Origin: Enoplolaimus lenunculus
Taxonomy: Eukaryota > Nematoda > Enoplea > Enoplida > Thoracostomopsidae
Reading direction: 5' to 3'
DNA length: 64,000 bases
Assembly: GCA_030248215.1 (NCBI GenBank)
Contig: JASANG010000836.1
Coordinates: 62,001 to 126,000, forward strand
Numbering within the stretch: position 1 is the stretch's first letter; every line of letters starts with the position of its first letter. The notes below the pieces were generated by a model. The model saw nothing but the letters and a program-made list of their open reading frames with translations, made no database searches and had not been told where the DNA came from. Shown in pieces: positions 22,682-34,900 of this stretch. Both the position numbers and the translations under genes were made by a program.

Positions 22682-23274
22682 CACGTTGTAAATTTAATAT
22701 TTTGCCTCGAATCCTCATTTTGTAAAAAGACTGAGACTAATATTTTCCAATATTTGTTCTCATAGTCTAGGACAAGCTATACTGATGGAGTATACTGTCT
22801 GCATTGTACCTAGTTTCAAGCTGAACGTAAGCTGAATTAAACAGAGTGGACAATGTTTTAAAATCACCCATGGATTATCCATTATTAATCTGGACGTCAT
22901 GAGTGCGGAAAACCTTTTTGTGAAGCGAAGTAACCGGTACCATATACCAGGTTCGGGCAATGTTCGACGGTCTCAGGCTTATTAAATGAAAACATGAACG
23001 CAGATACAGTAGTATCCACATTTCTGGTATTTATATTTAAAACTGGTCTCATTTAAACCTAAAATTAGGTTTTGGCTGAAAATTATATATATATATCTTA
23101 GCAGTTTAATAGCTGAGTACTGTATGCGTATTCAATAATATTTGTGTTCAGCGTTTTGCATATGAAACGGTTCGTACTTGTGCAAGAAATTGAGTGGTAC
23201 AGTTACCGAATTCTGACATTCCGCCTATCCTCCGACAAGGTCCGGGCACCCGGAGGCCTCAGGCAAAACCGCCA

Positions 23275-23333
23275 TACTCTGCGAAAAATGGTGAGTCAAC
23301 TTGACTCTCTCTGTCACCAGTTTTTGCAGTGTA
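23275..23333. mobile_element. Miniature palindromic element (P type, internally deleted)
   Basis: CTCTGCGAAAAATGGTGAGT joined directly to TCACCAGTTTTTGCAGTG, leaving about 60 bases: both tips and almost nothing between. Confidence 0.55.
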
Positions 23334-23453
23334 GGAATTGAAAAAAATTGTTGCTTTCAGTACAATTCTTGTCAAGAATTGGGTTACTTGCACTTTGTAC
23401 CGTCTATCTCGTTTCGCTTGTTCAATGTTCAGCTAAAATATTGCACTTTCGCA

Positions 23454-23670
23454 GTACACTGCAACAAATGGTGAGTCTAATTAACTCTCTCGGAAATAGG
23501 CTTTTCCTGACGACACAAACTGAGGCAAATTCGACTCCACCAGAGTCAAATTCGCTTCACTATGTCGCACGTTTGACTCTGGCGCAGTCGAAATTAACTC
23601 ACTTTGTGTAGTCAGGAATAGCCTATTTTCGAGAGAGTCAATTTGACTCACCATTTTTTACAGTGTAGTG
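23454..23670. mobile_element. TA-flanked palindromic element (P type)
   Basis: TACACTGCAACAAATGGTGA to TCACCATTTTTTACAGTGTA, with the TA dinucleotide on both sides. Confidence 0.7.
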
Positions 23671-23837
23671 ACCGTGTTTTGGGAAACGTTGCTACTTTCC
23701 TCGTTGATGCCTTAAATGGGTCGTCATCTTGCGTGCAAGTGATCAGAGCCTTGGTTACCGTATCAAGGGCTTTGTTTAAATTTAAATAGTTTAAAAAAAC
23801 TTTAAAATTTATAAACACATTACAATTAAATACTAAC

Positions 23838-23935
23838 TTTCTTGTTTTCAAAAAAACAATTAAACATAACACGCCAGTGACCACAGCAACACTCAACAAA
23901 ACACCAAGTATGATCATTGCAATTTCAAGAGGAAT
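23838..23935 (-). CDS. Candidate exon coding a transmembrane segment
   Basis: Between AG at 23936-23937 and GT at 23836-23837 an open frame reads IPLEIAMIILGVLLSVAVV then TGVLCLIVFLKTRK: a hydrophobic helix with a basic stop-transfer end. SYT14 has an N-terminal anchor of this kind, so this may be the anchor exon of the C2-domain gene downstream on the same strand. I could not join it in phase to a neighbour, so it may instead be part of a separate gene or chance. Confidence 0.35.
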
Positions 23936-24048
23936 CTAAAATTATTTTAAGAAATTTAAAAAAGTTCGAAAAACTTCGTACAAACTATCGTTAAAATCAG
24001 CAAATTCAACATCAATTTTATTTCCCAAATTTATATTCCACTCCCGTT

Positions 24049-24372
24049 CCGGTCCACCAACATTTGTTGGTTCCGGTCCACCAACATTTGTTGGTTCCGG
24101 TCCACCAACATTTGTTGGTTCCGGTCCACCAACATTTGTTGGTTCCGGTCCACCAACATTTGTTGGTTCCGGTCCACCAACATTTGTTGGTTCCGGTCCA
24201 CCAACATTTGTTGGTTCCGGTCCACCAACATTTGTTGGTTCCGGTCCACCAACATTTGTTGGTTCCGGTCCACCAACATTTGTTGGTTCCGGTCCACCAA
24301 CATTTGTTGGTTCCGGTCCACCAACATTTGTTGGTTCCGGTCCACCAACATTTGTTGGTTCCGGTCCACCAA
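24049..24372. repeat. 24-bp minisatellite, about 13 units
   Basis: Near-identical units of 24 bp built on CCACCAACATTTGTTGGTTC. As the unit is a multiple of three, three registers stay open: Pro-Thr-Asn-Val-Gly-Gly-Pro-Glu on the minus strand (23942-24409), a second minus-strand frame, and Leu-Val-Pro-Val-His-Gln-His on the plus strand. Each unit contains the palindrome CCAACATTTGTTGG-like. Coding status is unresolved. Confidence 0.85.
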
Positions 24373-25021
24373 AATTCGTTGACTTCCGGCTCTGATTCCG
24401 GATCTTCATCTCCTGTTGGCGACAGTGAACTTAATTTATGTATCCGCCGAAATTACAGAACACTTACCATAATATTTTAACCAATCGTACACACACAGCT
24501 TAATACGCAAAAGCCTAAGACACAACAACTATGATCGACTAAATGAAACAATTGTAAATTTGAAAAAAGTTGAAACAATGTCTTAAAATTAAACCAATGT
24601 GTGTTAAAATTAAAACAATGTGTCTTAAAATTAAAACAATACGTCTTACAATTAAAATAGAATGCTTTGACCGACAAAAACGAAACTAGATCTCCCATCA
24701 TCGATTGCAGACAATTGCAGATTTAAAATGTCAAATTTCAACATTTTTAGCCGATTGTGCTACAGACAAGCTCATAATTTTAGAATATTTAATTCTGACT
24801 AAATTTTGAAACATATTGTGAAGCAATAAATGCCGAAAATCAACACAAATTCAAAGTCTCAAGCTACCACGCAAAAGCTAACCAATGTTTGAAATTTGGC
24901 TGGTAGATATGTCGCTTTAAAATTTTACATTATTTAATAATTTCAGGCTTAGGTTTAGGCTAAGGCTCAGGTATAATGTGCTATGCTCCTAGTGATTTTG
25001 CAAAAATATCTTTTTAATATA

Positions 25022-25279
25022 TACACTGTAAATTTTAGTGAGTTGATTTTAACTCAGGATTAATTGAATCAATCAGTCTGAGTTAGGACCGTCACAACTC
25101 AGAATATTTAATTGATTCAATTCTTTCTGACTTCAATCAACTCACACAGAATCAACATAACTCAGACTGAAAATCAACTCAAACTGAGAGTGAGTTAATG
25201 TGTACTGATATTAATTCAGAAATAACCAACTCGCGAGCTGAATTGATTAATAAAAACTCATTGAAATTTACAGTGTAAA
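25022..25279. mobile_element. TA-flanked palindromic element (Q type)
   Basis: TACACTGTAAATTTTAGTGA to TTGAAATTTACAGTGTA; internal arms repeat ACTCA / TGAGT motifs. It ends about 12 bases from a candidate exon's splice donor at 25290. Confidence 0.65.
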
Positions 25280-25290
25280 ATTGTTCATAC

Positions 25291-25408
25291 AGTTTGCAAC
25301 GGTCAATAATTCTTCTTTATTTGCCGTGTCAATCAAATTGGTGACGTACACTACAGATCGAGTTGATGAACTCGAGGACGAACCCGGAGCAGTTTCGAAA
25401 TGCGGCAT
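25291..25408 (-). CDS. Candidate first exon, Ser-rich N-terminus
   Basis: ATG at 25408 opens MPHFETAPGSSSSSTRSVVY, then VTNLIDTANKEELLTVAN, to a possible donor GTATGA. It precedes the candidate transmembrane exon on the same strand, but the phases do not join directly. Could be the extracellular head of the C2-domain protein, or not coding. Confidence 0.25.
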
Positions 25409-25682
25409 TTTAAGCATTTAATATTTGAAATCCCACATTTTGATGTATAATTAGGTTCAACCAGTTACAATTGTTTACAACTGATTGGATGACCGCGGCC
25501 GTCTGTTCTATAAAAGTACACATTTTTCATAATTTTTTACCTTGAGGCAACAGTTGAACCGGAGGATTGATATGTTTTTCCATTTACTGTTAATTTATTT
25601 ATATATAAAATATTTATATGTACATACATATATGCAGATTAGCCACAAAGACTCCAACATCTAAATATGTACATTGTATATA

Positions 25683-26238
25683 CACCGCAACAGTTGCTTC
25701 CGGCTGAGTTGAATAATTAACTCAGAGTGAGTTTTATTGACTCAGAATTCTGAGTTCTGAAAGTCCGCACCCAAACTGAGTGATTCAACTCGTTTTGAGT
25801 TAAAATCAACTCACTGGGATTTACACGAGCCCGTATTCGTTAATGCGTTCACGGCCCAAAAATGTTGAGTTCAATTGACTCTCTCCGAAATAGGCTTTTT
25901 GGGACTACACAAATTGAGTCAAAATTCGACTGCGCCAGAGTCAAATTCGATTCACTGAGTCGCACGTTTGACTCTGGCAAAGTCGAATTTAACTCAGTTT
26001 GTGTAGTCTCGAAAAGCCTATTTCGGAGAGAGTCAATTTGACTCAAAGTTTTTTGCAGTGATATATATACTGTAAATCCCAGTGAGTTGATTTTAACACA
26101 AAACGAGTTGAATCACTCAAATTATTCAACTCAACCGGAAGCAACTGAACTGAGCGTGGGAATCATCTCAACGTTATTAACTCCGAAATAACTAACATTC
26201 GAGCTGAGTTGATTTGTGTTAGTAAACATTACCGGCCG
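25683..26238. mobile_element. Inverted pair of Q elements around a P palindrome
   Basis: Q-type sequence at 25683-25826 is inverted relative to 26072-26238 (GAGTTGATTTTAAC / GTTAAAATCAACTC arms). Between them is a full P-type palindrome at 25855-26062. The whole forms one large nested inverted repeat of about 550 bases. Confidence 0.6.
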
Positions 26239-28917
26239 CGTCACCGAATCAGAGCGATACGCGTACATCGAGAAAGAACAAAATAAGCGGCGTGATTCAG
26301 GGTACAGGACTTGGCCAAAATCACGAACTACACATTTGCTTACTATCGTAACGACACATTTAATTTACTACCGTAAACTTTTCAGTTTTTATTCTACAAC
26401 AGTATTAACAGCCATTTTATTGCACTGGGAACCTATCTATGGTTCTGGCAACTTTTGGCGACGCGCATGGAAAGTGCGACAAATAACACCGTTCATTGCC
26501 TGCAATACCTGGCAAATTTGATATAACCAGTCGTCTATTTTAAAAACCAATTCCCAGCCCAATGGGCCACTTTTACGATGAACAGATGGAAGACAACGCT
26601 GTACACTTGGCTCTGTCTCAGCGGTTGACTTTCAACAGATTTTCTTTCCTAAAACAACACACAGAAAAGTGTAAAAAATATATTCCTAAAAGACTGGAAC
26701 TGGTAGCTTAGGCGAAACTGCTATTTCATAAAGTAGCAGATATGGCCCAGGTCCATTAGTAATTGGCCTGAATAGCAGATTAGCCTTTGACATATATATG
26801 GAATGCGGTAAAATGCAAAGGCAACAGTTTTCATTTAAACCGACCTAAAAGTTTTATTCATTATGACCAAACCTGTGAAAACATACCGAAATTTTAAAAA
26901 ACCAAAGCATTCAGACTATTTCACAGTAAAAATTTGAAAATGAAACGAAACGATTTTTATGAATAGTGAAAGTTCACATTTTGTATGAACATTTCATTCA
27001 TACAGACCAAATATAGATTTGCGAACATCGCTTTGGTTGCTGAGTATTAAGCATTGGAGTGTATTTAAATTTTAATTATGTAGAAGGTTGTAGGATTATA
27101 CATGTATATATTTTGGTGGAAAACAGATAAACGTATTTCTAGAAGAAACAAAATTTGTCACTGAATTTCGCGACTTTTGGATATTTCGAACATTTTGACT
27201 GCTTTGAACAAAATTTTTAAAACAATTTTTCACGTTGACTAAGTTCTATTTTAAATGCTAATGCAGAACAGTCGTTTATGCATTTTACAGTAAAAAAGTT
27301 TAGTAGTTCAAAAATATTGTGGGTTTCAGAAACACGATAAGCCGACCTCTCTGACTTAAGTCGATTACCGTACTTTATGAATTGAAAAATGAGACTGACT
27401 TTATCGGTCATCCACATAATAGTGCTCGCAATGTCATTTTGAGGAACTCTACTGGAAGGACTTTATATTTAGAACTAGTCTCTTTGCAGAGTCCAAGGAA
27501 ACGCAGACATCCTGCTTGCACGATCTCCAATGTCGCTACACTCATAGAACACTGTGCATAATGTCCTAACACTGTAAACAAGACACTGTTCGAAGAGACT
27601 ATATTGTTGTACAGTTGTTGTAGCAGAAGCTATGCACAATAAATAAAAATTTATTCCGTGAAAATAACGCTGTAGCGAAAGTTAGCGTTTTGTCAGCAGT
27701 CCTTACCAAGGGCTCTGTTTTATCCATACTCCCTTGCAACGCAGTCAGGGCAAAACCGGCTATAAAGTATAGAGATTGTATTGTCATCAGGCCCTTGTTA
27801 TATCATCGTTTTTGAAACTGTTCTTAGGGAAAGGGTGAACAATTTTTTACAACTATGCGCGCATACGTATATGATCCATTATGAAGTGAAATTTTAAAAC
27901 GTTATACAAGAAATATAACATAAGTCATATAACATGTCAAGATTTCGCAACTTAATAGCCATTCCTGGGTTTCTGAAGTGTTACCAGACTAATTGTAAGT
28001 TGTGTTTCACTAACACTTTCGCTCATGAATTTTAATGAAAACTTTGTACTGTTTGTTTATGACGTTTTATACGACCTCAGAGTATGAAAATAAAACACCG
28101 CAAAACTCCATGAAATAGTTTTTAACTTTTTGAGCAAAAATAAATGTCGACTTTAGGCCAGTGTCGCAAACAAGGAAACTATAATTTTGTTTTGTGTTAA
28201 AGGAAGCACCATATCCTTAATGTCAAGTAGACCGTAGGTTAATCGCTTTGAGCGTTTACTCTGTAACATGTCAATTTTTGACATTCTATTTTAAATATTT
28301 GCTTATTTTTTCGTTTTTAACAACGAAAGATTTGTTACGCCATTAGAACATACTTGATCTCGTACTTTAAGTGGGGTTTCAGAAATCCAACCGTTATCAC
28401 GGAAGAAGCAACCGAGTAGATCAGTATTTCTTGTAGTCACAACAACACTGCAACTTAACGTAATGTATCTATTGCGAACCGTACCATAAAACAACAGCCG
28501 TAGACATCCTGTGACTTTCGTTAGTTACGGATGCCTACATAGCTAGTTCTGTTGGTAAATGGCGACTGTAATACTGCAGCTTAGATTGATATACCAAAGC
28601 AAAGTTAATTTTTTGTTGGAGAAGCTGGGTAAATTTTATTAATTTTGCTTCTGTAGTATAAATGCTGAATGTGCTACTAGCAATTTGGTGAACGTGATTT
28701 TCGTTTTGCGAGTTTCATGTAATCAGTAATTTAACTTGTATGTGTCAGTAACCGTGTTGTTCATTTTTTCTAGATTATTGGATGTGTATGAACAACTTGA
28801 ACGTGAATACCTATCTACTGAGCACAGAATTCTGAAACTGTCATTTTGTTGAACAACGCATCGGCACTGCAATCTCAAGGTGTCGTGCTGATAATTGGCT
28901 TTTAGATAAGTAGCGTT
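26239..28917. other. Region upstream of the YTHDC1-like gene, nothing recognised
   Basis: AT-rich, free of the transposon families that crowd the rest of the window, and without convincing exons. It should contain the promoter and 5' UTR of the plus-strand gene starting at 28918; I see no TATA box or other clear signal. The relative lack of insertions may reflect regulatory constraint. Confidence 0.45.
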
Positions 28918-31900
28918 ATGTCGAATGAACTAGCTGGTGATGAAATATTAATTAACGAAGATGACCACGAAGATTTTGACGTCAGTTTGCAAGATGCAGA
29001 CAAAGGTTAGTAATATGAGACAGCGTTATGACGTATAACATACCAATGTGCCTGACTGATGTAGTCAGTTACAGCAACTTTCGAATTACGGCTTGTATGG
29101 TTGGTGATCTGTCTATTGTACGGAAGCCACAGCGGAAGATTTTGTCACTTAGTTGGACGATGTGAAAATTTGTGCCTTGCGGTTTGCGATTATTGCTCTA
29201 GTGTATAATTCAATTTATAGACATCGCTGATGCTGCAGGAACAGAATATATTCCTGGCGAAACAGATACTGCATCATCGGGGTCGTCACCTCATGAAGAA
29301 GCACGCCGTGTGGCGACCAATCTAGTTGTGCTCACAACATCCGCAGCGGCTGACAGTGGCTGTGACATGGCACTACTGGACGATCCAAATCTGCTGGATT
29401 TCAATGAAGCAATTGATCAATCGAACGATCATTACAGCTGTAGATCTAGTGTCATACCTCAGCTTGATGTCGAAAGTAACAGCATCAGCAAACGTGAGTG
29501 TTACGATCATAGTGCTGAACAGTCCCGATTTAGTGTTGCTGCGAAATATACGGCAATGACAACAGCTATGTCCCAGTTTCCAACTTCATCAGCTAAACCA
29601 CGACAGGCAAAACTGTCAGCTGTTTCTGCAATTGCAGGTTCCCGCGGTAGTAATTTATTCAGCCATAATATTTTGTACGGGTTTATATTGGCTAAAGAAC
29701 TTTTTGAGGGAGAACTCTTTGTTTACCTATGGCGAACAGTTTGTAATAGTTAATACCTATGTCTCTTTAGAACTGTTTATGACTGTTGGTTTGTTAGAAT
29801 TACGAGATATATGGCAGTCTCGCGACGTTTGTATAAAATCTACAGTTGGAATGCTGGATTGTTCCAGTGCTTTCCATTATAGCAATATGGTGTTTGGAGC
29901 ATGGCGGATTAATTTAATTTCCGATTTGTTCATACTTATTCGCGAAATAAGAAGCTTTCGCCAACGTGTTTGTGTTTCAACCAATGGATCCGTAGCAAAT
30001 AGGGTTGTTGACTTGTTGGAGTTATGAACCAAGTCGCATTATGTATAAACGTACATAGATTAAGTGTTGACGTTTGGTGTTGTATGTTCTTTTGATATTT
30101 TGGGGAAGCGAACCGGAAATGCGCTTTTTAAATGATAGACTTAAACTCAATAATTATAAATTAAAAGTGTCTGCTTATATAAAGATCGGTTTCCCTTGTA
30201 ATCATGCTGTCGCAAAATTCGAGAAAAGATTTGATTGGCGGGTTCGAAATTTTTTGATTAATTTTGTGTGTTCAGATATATGCTGCAATCTCGCCGACGA
30301 TGCTAGTATATACTGCATTCTGAGATATATACGTACAAACATTCAATACGCAAAGGCTTAATATATATAGATATTATATGAAACCCGAGTGCGATCGGAT
30401 AGCCAGGTTTAGCAAAATATCCATATCTGGCTGCGGTATTGCTTTAAGTACAATCCATTAACATGAAATAAGGTATTTTAAGAATTGGCTTCGGTATATA
30501 TATGTTTTGGTATCCGGTCGCGCTGTATGAATGGCGATAATTATGCATCGTTCACAATAACTTTTCCAACTGAGTACCAAAACGACATATTATACCGGTA
30601 CGGTTGCAAAGCGCCAATTGCAATTTGCCACTCGTTATGATGTGAAACAGTCCAGTCCTGCCGTATATCCGGCTCCGGTAAAAAATTGACATACAGCTCC
30701 GGTATTCTGCGTTGCCGGATATCTCTTGCTTAAAAGTATAAGATATATACGTAACTGTACTATTATTTATGATCAAATAACAATATTTAAAGTATGCGAT
30801 CCATGCTTTTGTAGAAATTGGAAAACATGTTAATATAAACGTAAAACAGACGGCAGTCAGCATTTTTTATTTTGAATTATTGCCGCAGTAATTCGGTAGT
30901 GCAACATATTTGCGATTCGGTATGTACGTATATATGCAAAACACTTTATGTCGTTTATAGTACTCACTTGGATAATCGATAGGAGTCTCGATTTCTGTTT
31001 GCCAGTCTTAATCTTATAAGTATCAGTTTTTAACCGAAGCCTCCATTCCTGCTGCATCTGTTGAGACAAGTTATTATGGACGATGTTTTATTGTAGCCAT
31101 ATTTATTTAAAACTAAAAATTAATTTGCAAAAGGTGCCACTTGTGAACAGAGAGTTTCATTTGACAGTTAAGATAAAGATGGAGTGACTCGATCCCCTGC
31201 TGCAGATGCTATTCATATTTTACGTACCGTACCTGACCCAATTTGGTGTAAACAGAAAAAAGAACCAAGTCATGGTTTTGGTGGTTTTGTGTCCGTGGTG
31301 TTTTATCGGCGTAAAATATGGATGGATTAACGTGAATCAGCGAATATAACAAACCTACAAATAACGATCTCATCCAATTGGGACGCTAAAAATACATCCA
31401 TTGTCTACTATATACTAAACCAGGGTACCTGCTTGTATTTTGACGGCGATTATCGTATATTGCGTTTCGAATGGTGTTTGTTTGACACGCCAGCCCTACT
31501 TCTACTGGTAGTCGTGTAAGTTTGTCTAGAAAGGTACAGTGTGTATCTGATTCAAACTGCAGAGATGTTAATTTGCAGTTTGTTGCAGCTGCAAAGGTTA
31601 CATGTAATATTTGCAATATCTATGTATTAAACCGTGCTCAGTGAAACGTTCTTTTGCTGATGCTTGTCATCGACTTATAGAGGATTTCTCTATAGCGTCA
31701 GCCACGTCTGAGCTGTTGTTATGGGTTCATTTATAAACAATAATGTGTTGAACGCTTGCATGCGTCTTTGTTTATTAGTGCGTCTGTTTGACAGTAGGTA
31801 GTGCAAGCGGAGATGAAAATAATGGATCATCAGTGCTCGGGTGTGGCGGAACTACTAGCGATACAGTGGCATCAGAAAAAGCGAGCGAAAATGTCGTTGA

Positions 31901-34900
31901 ACGGTTAAAATCTATTAAGCGTAAGTTGGAAGTTGTTTATGTTTCATGTGTTGTATATATTAATTGGTGCTTTGCTGGATGGGGTCTTTGGAGGTTCGAT
32001 GTTTTCTTCAATGGAGGGTTTGAGCTTATCGCAAGGTTTACGTTGGTTTGTTTAAGCACTCATGATGCCTTTGCAATATATAGGTTGGTGGACTAAGGGT
32101 GGCGCCGTAGTTTTAACGATTTTTAATTTTTCCGACGCTATACGGCAGCGTAAAGCAGTATATACGTACCCACGTGAGTTGTTGTACTGCCAACTGACAG
32201 GGTGCAACCGGAATTACAATTTACCGGAACCGGAACCGGAATTTGAAAATTTTACCGGAACCGGAACCGGAACCGGAAAATGAAAAATGCATTTCACCAA
32301 AAATTTCATTTTAATCTTATTTTTTGCTCTATTATTTGTGAAATAACCTTAGTCGAACATAGCTATATATTTTATTTGTTGTATTTTAGATTTTCATCAT
32401 CGACTGAAGTGAAATCCACCATCAATGGCTTATATTCGGAGTACAAGTGGCTTTCAAAAGAGATTCCTAAAAATTAGCAAAGTTAAGAAAACGGCCAAAT
32501 TATAATACCGGAATTTTTAAATCCGGTAAAAATTTACCGGAACCGGAACCGGAAGGTGAAAAAATGCCGGAACCGGAACCGGAATTCCGGTTGCACCCTG
32601 CCAACTGAGCTTGTAAACAAAAATTTTTGGGGTTATCTCCTCGGCAGCTACAATGCCACTAAAATAGTTTGTCGTATTCATCAGTTGTAATAGGAATGAG
32701 GAGATATTATCCGTTACACTAATTAAAAGTATCTTCCAGCTGATCCAGACGCTACTGTTGTTAGCATTTCAACCGAACATGCGAAAACCGAGTCGGCGTC
32801 GCGTGATAATGCTGTAGGTAGCAGTGTCAGCAGCGAACCAGTGGCGGTTGTGCCAAAATTGGAACCGGCAGAATATCGTGATTGGAGTGAGGTCGATTCA
32901 AAGTTGAGCGTGATTAAAAGCTTTGACACTGATCATACGGGCGGTAATCGACCGAGTCGCGGCGACACCAGTGCAGGTAACGGGGGTAGTGGTAGTAGCA
33001 GTAGCTGGAATGGCCGATGTGGTAGGAAAGGGGAAGAACGGCTGGACGCTAGACGGCCGCCGTCAGCTACGTCTTCTGATGATGGTGAACGATCAGATTC
33101 GGAAGCGGAAGATGGACGGGAGTCGAATGGTAACGGAGATGGGTCGAATATCGGTAAGTCTAAAGGTGACGCTTTGCTTGTGCTGCACCGTTCGTTACTT
33201 TGTGGTATCGTAACGAGCACCTGTAACAGCTGCTTGCGATCGTTACATATCGAGATTGAGGAAACGAGCTGCCTCTAGTGGACGGGTCCCTGGTCTACGC
33301 CGGTATCCACGACCGTACATTATTGTCACATATTGCATGTGTCGTTGATGGGATAGGGTTGTTTCCACAATGTTTTTGTTGTACATACCATTGTGAGAAC
33401 GTGCGTTGTTACCGGTGTCAACTAACAGTTTGGTTCATGTTACTGGGTGTAATAGTTTTTTTAAGTTTTTTGGCTCATTACGTTCTCACAAAAACCTGAG
33501 CTCAGAAACTGATTGTCCGATCAATGCTTGAAAACGATTTTCTCAAAAAAGGCGCTCGAAACGATAAATACATTATCGCATGGATCTAAAATAAAATAAG
33601 GTAAAAATTGCGTTATATGTATATATGTTTTGGTTGTTTTTTGTAGGCAAACATGACGGAAATAAACGTAGTGATAGCGGAGCAAATGAAAGCCTATATG
33701 AGCGTTCGTCTCGTAGTACTACTGAGGTAACAGATAAAGATGGTAAATCGTCAAAGACAAGTAGTAAAGCGGAACGAAACTCCGGCAGCGCCAGAGACGA
33801 GTCACTAAATAGCTATGGAGACCGTCGCGGTGGTGCAGCTAATACGTTTTCTGGCAGTCGTCGAAAATCTCCAATTCGGGCTCCGGGTGCTTATCGCGCA
33901 GGTGCTGAACGATCCCCTCCGCCGGGTACTGAACGGTTGCGGTCAAGTAAGTTAGTAGAAAAGTTTAAGAAAGTCTTAGTGCCAGGGGATCTGTTCTGAT
34001 TATACTTAAAGGGATGAAGTTATAAATGTGATTTTTGCTTATTGTGTACTGTATCTGATATTTGAATTTTTTTGTATCTTAGTAAGTGGGGATGCAGTCC
34101 ATGTAGCCTCCTCTTGGCAATAAACGCACATATGCTAATGCAGAATGTGGGTGCGTTGGCTTTGTTTGAATTTCAAAAATGGTGGCGTGGTCAGTCCAGA
34201 AAACCCGCATTGCGAGTAGTTTTCTGTACACAAGGTCAAGATGAGTTCTTAATAACCAGGAATAGTGGAACTACATGTAATATTGAGCGAAGCTCGAACA
34301 CACTTGAGCAATTAAGCTAATATACAAATTAGTTATGTATTAGCTAACTGGAGGTTTGTAAACAATTTATTTCTATCCCTCGCCGCACCCGAAAACCATT
34401 CAGTAACCCTAATAATTAGTGAAATAATTTAAAAAGTCATTATTTAGGCTTATCAATTAAGCTTATAGCAAATTATTTATTAACTAACTATTCAGTTATC
34501 GGTTTTGAAGGTTTGCAGGCAATTTGTTCAGATTCCTCGCACCAAAAACCCTTTATTGCTGAAATTAGATAGCTTGCGACCAGGGTGCAACCGGAATTCC
34601 GATTCCGGTATTTTGTTCACCTTCCGGTTCCGGTAAATTTTTACCGGAATTAAAAACTCCGGTATTAAAGTTTGGTCCATGGAAATTAAAGATATTTTAC
34701 TAAAAATGACGACAGAAATTAAGTAATTTCTATTCGTATAGTATATAAACCTTGACATTCACCGAACATAAACCTAAAATACAGCAATTAAAGTGATTAT
34801 CTATCTCCAACTATGGGTTATTTCAACAATACTATTGCAAAAGGAAAATTAAAATGAATTTTTCATTGGCATGTATTTTTCAGTTTCCGGTTCCGTTCCG

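Larger units (their letters stand above)
17215..23837. other. Repeat-rich stretch, no supported exon
   Basis: Lies between the first recognised C2-gene exon and a candidate membrane-anchor exon. If that anchor belongs to the C2 gene, this is intron. It holds a tRNA-like sequence, an S element, telomere-core elements, two R-type elements, a TTAA-flanked tRNA-bearing element, a pure telomere-repeat array and palindromic elements. The 18.7-20.0 kb part has Pro/Gly-type CCGG-rich scraps (19270-19590) and otherwise nothing I recognise. Confidence 0.5.

Noticed and set aside
24049-24372. CRISPR-like direct repeats
   Set aside because: The units are contiguous without unique spacers, and the surrounding genes are spliced animal genes.
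24064-24480. Frame repeating Val-Pro-Val-His-Gln-His-Leu-Leu
   Set aside because: Plus-strand register of the 24-bp array, with no splice or start context.
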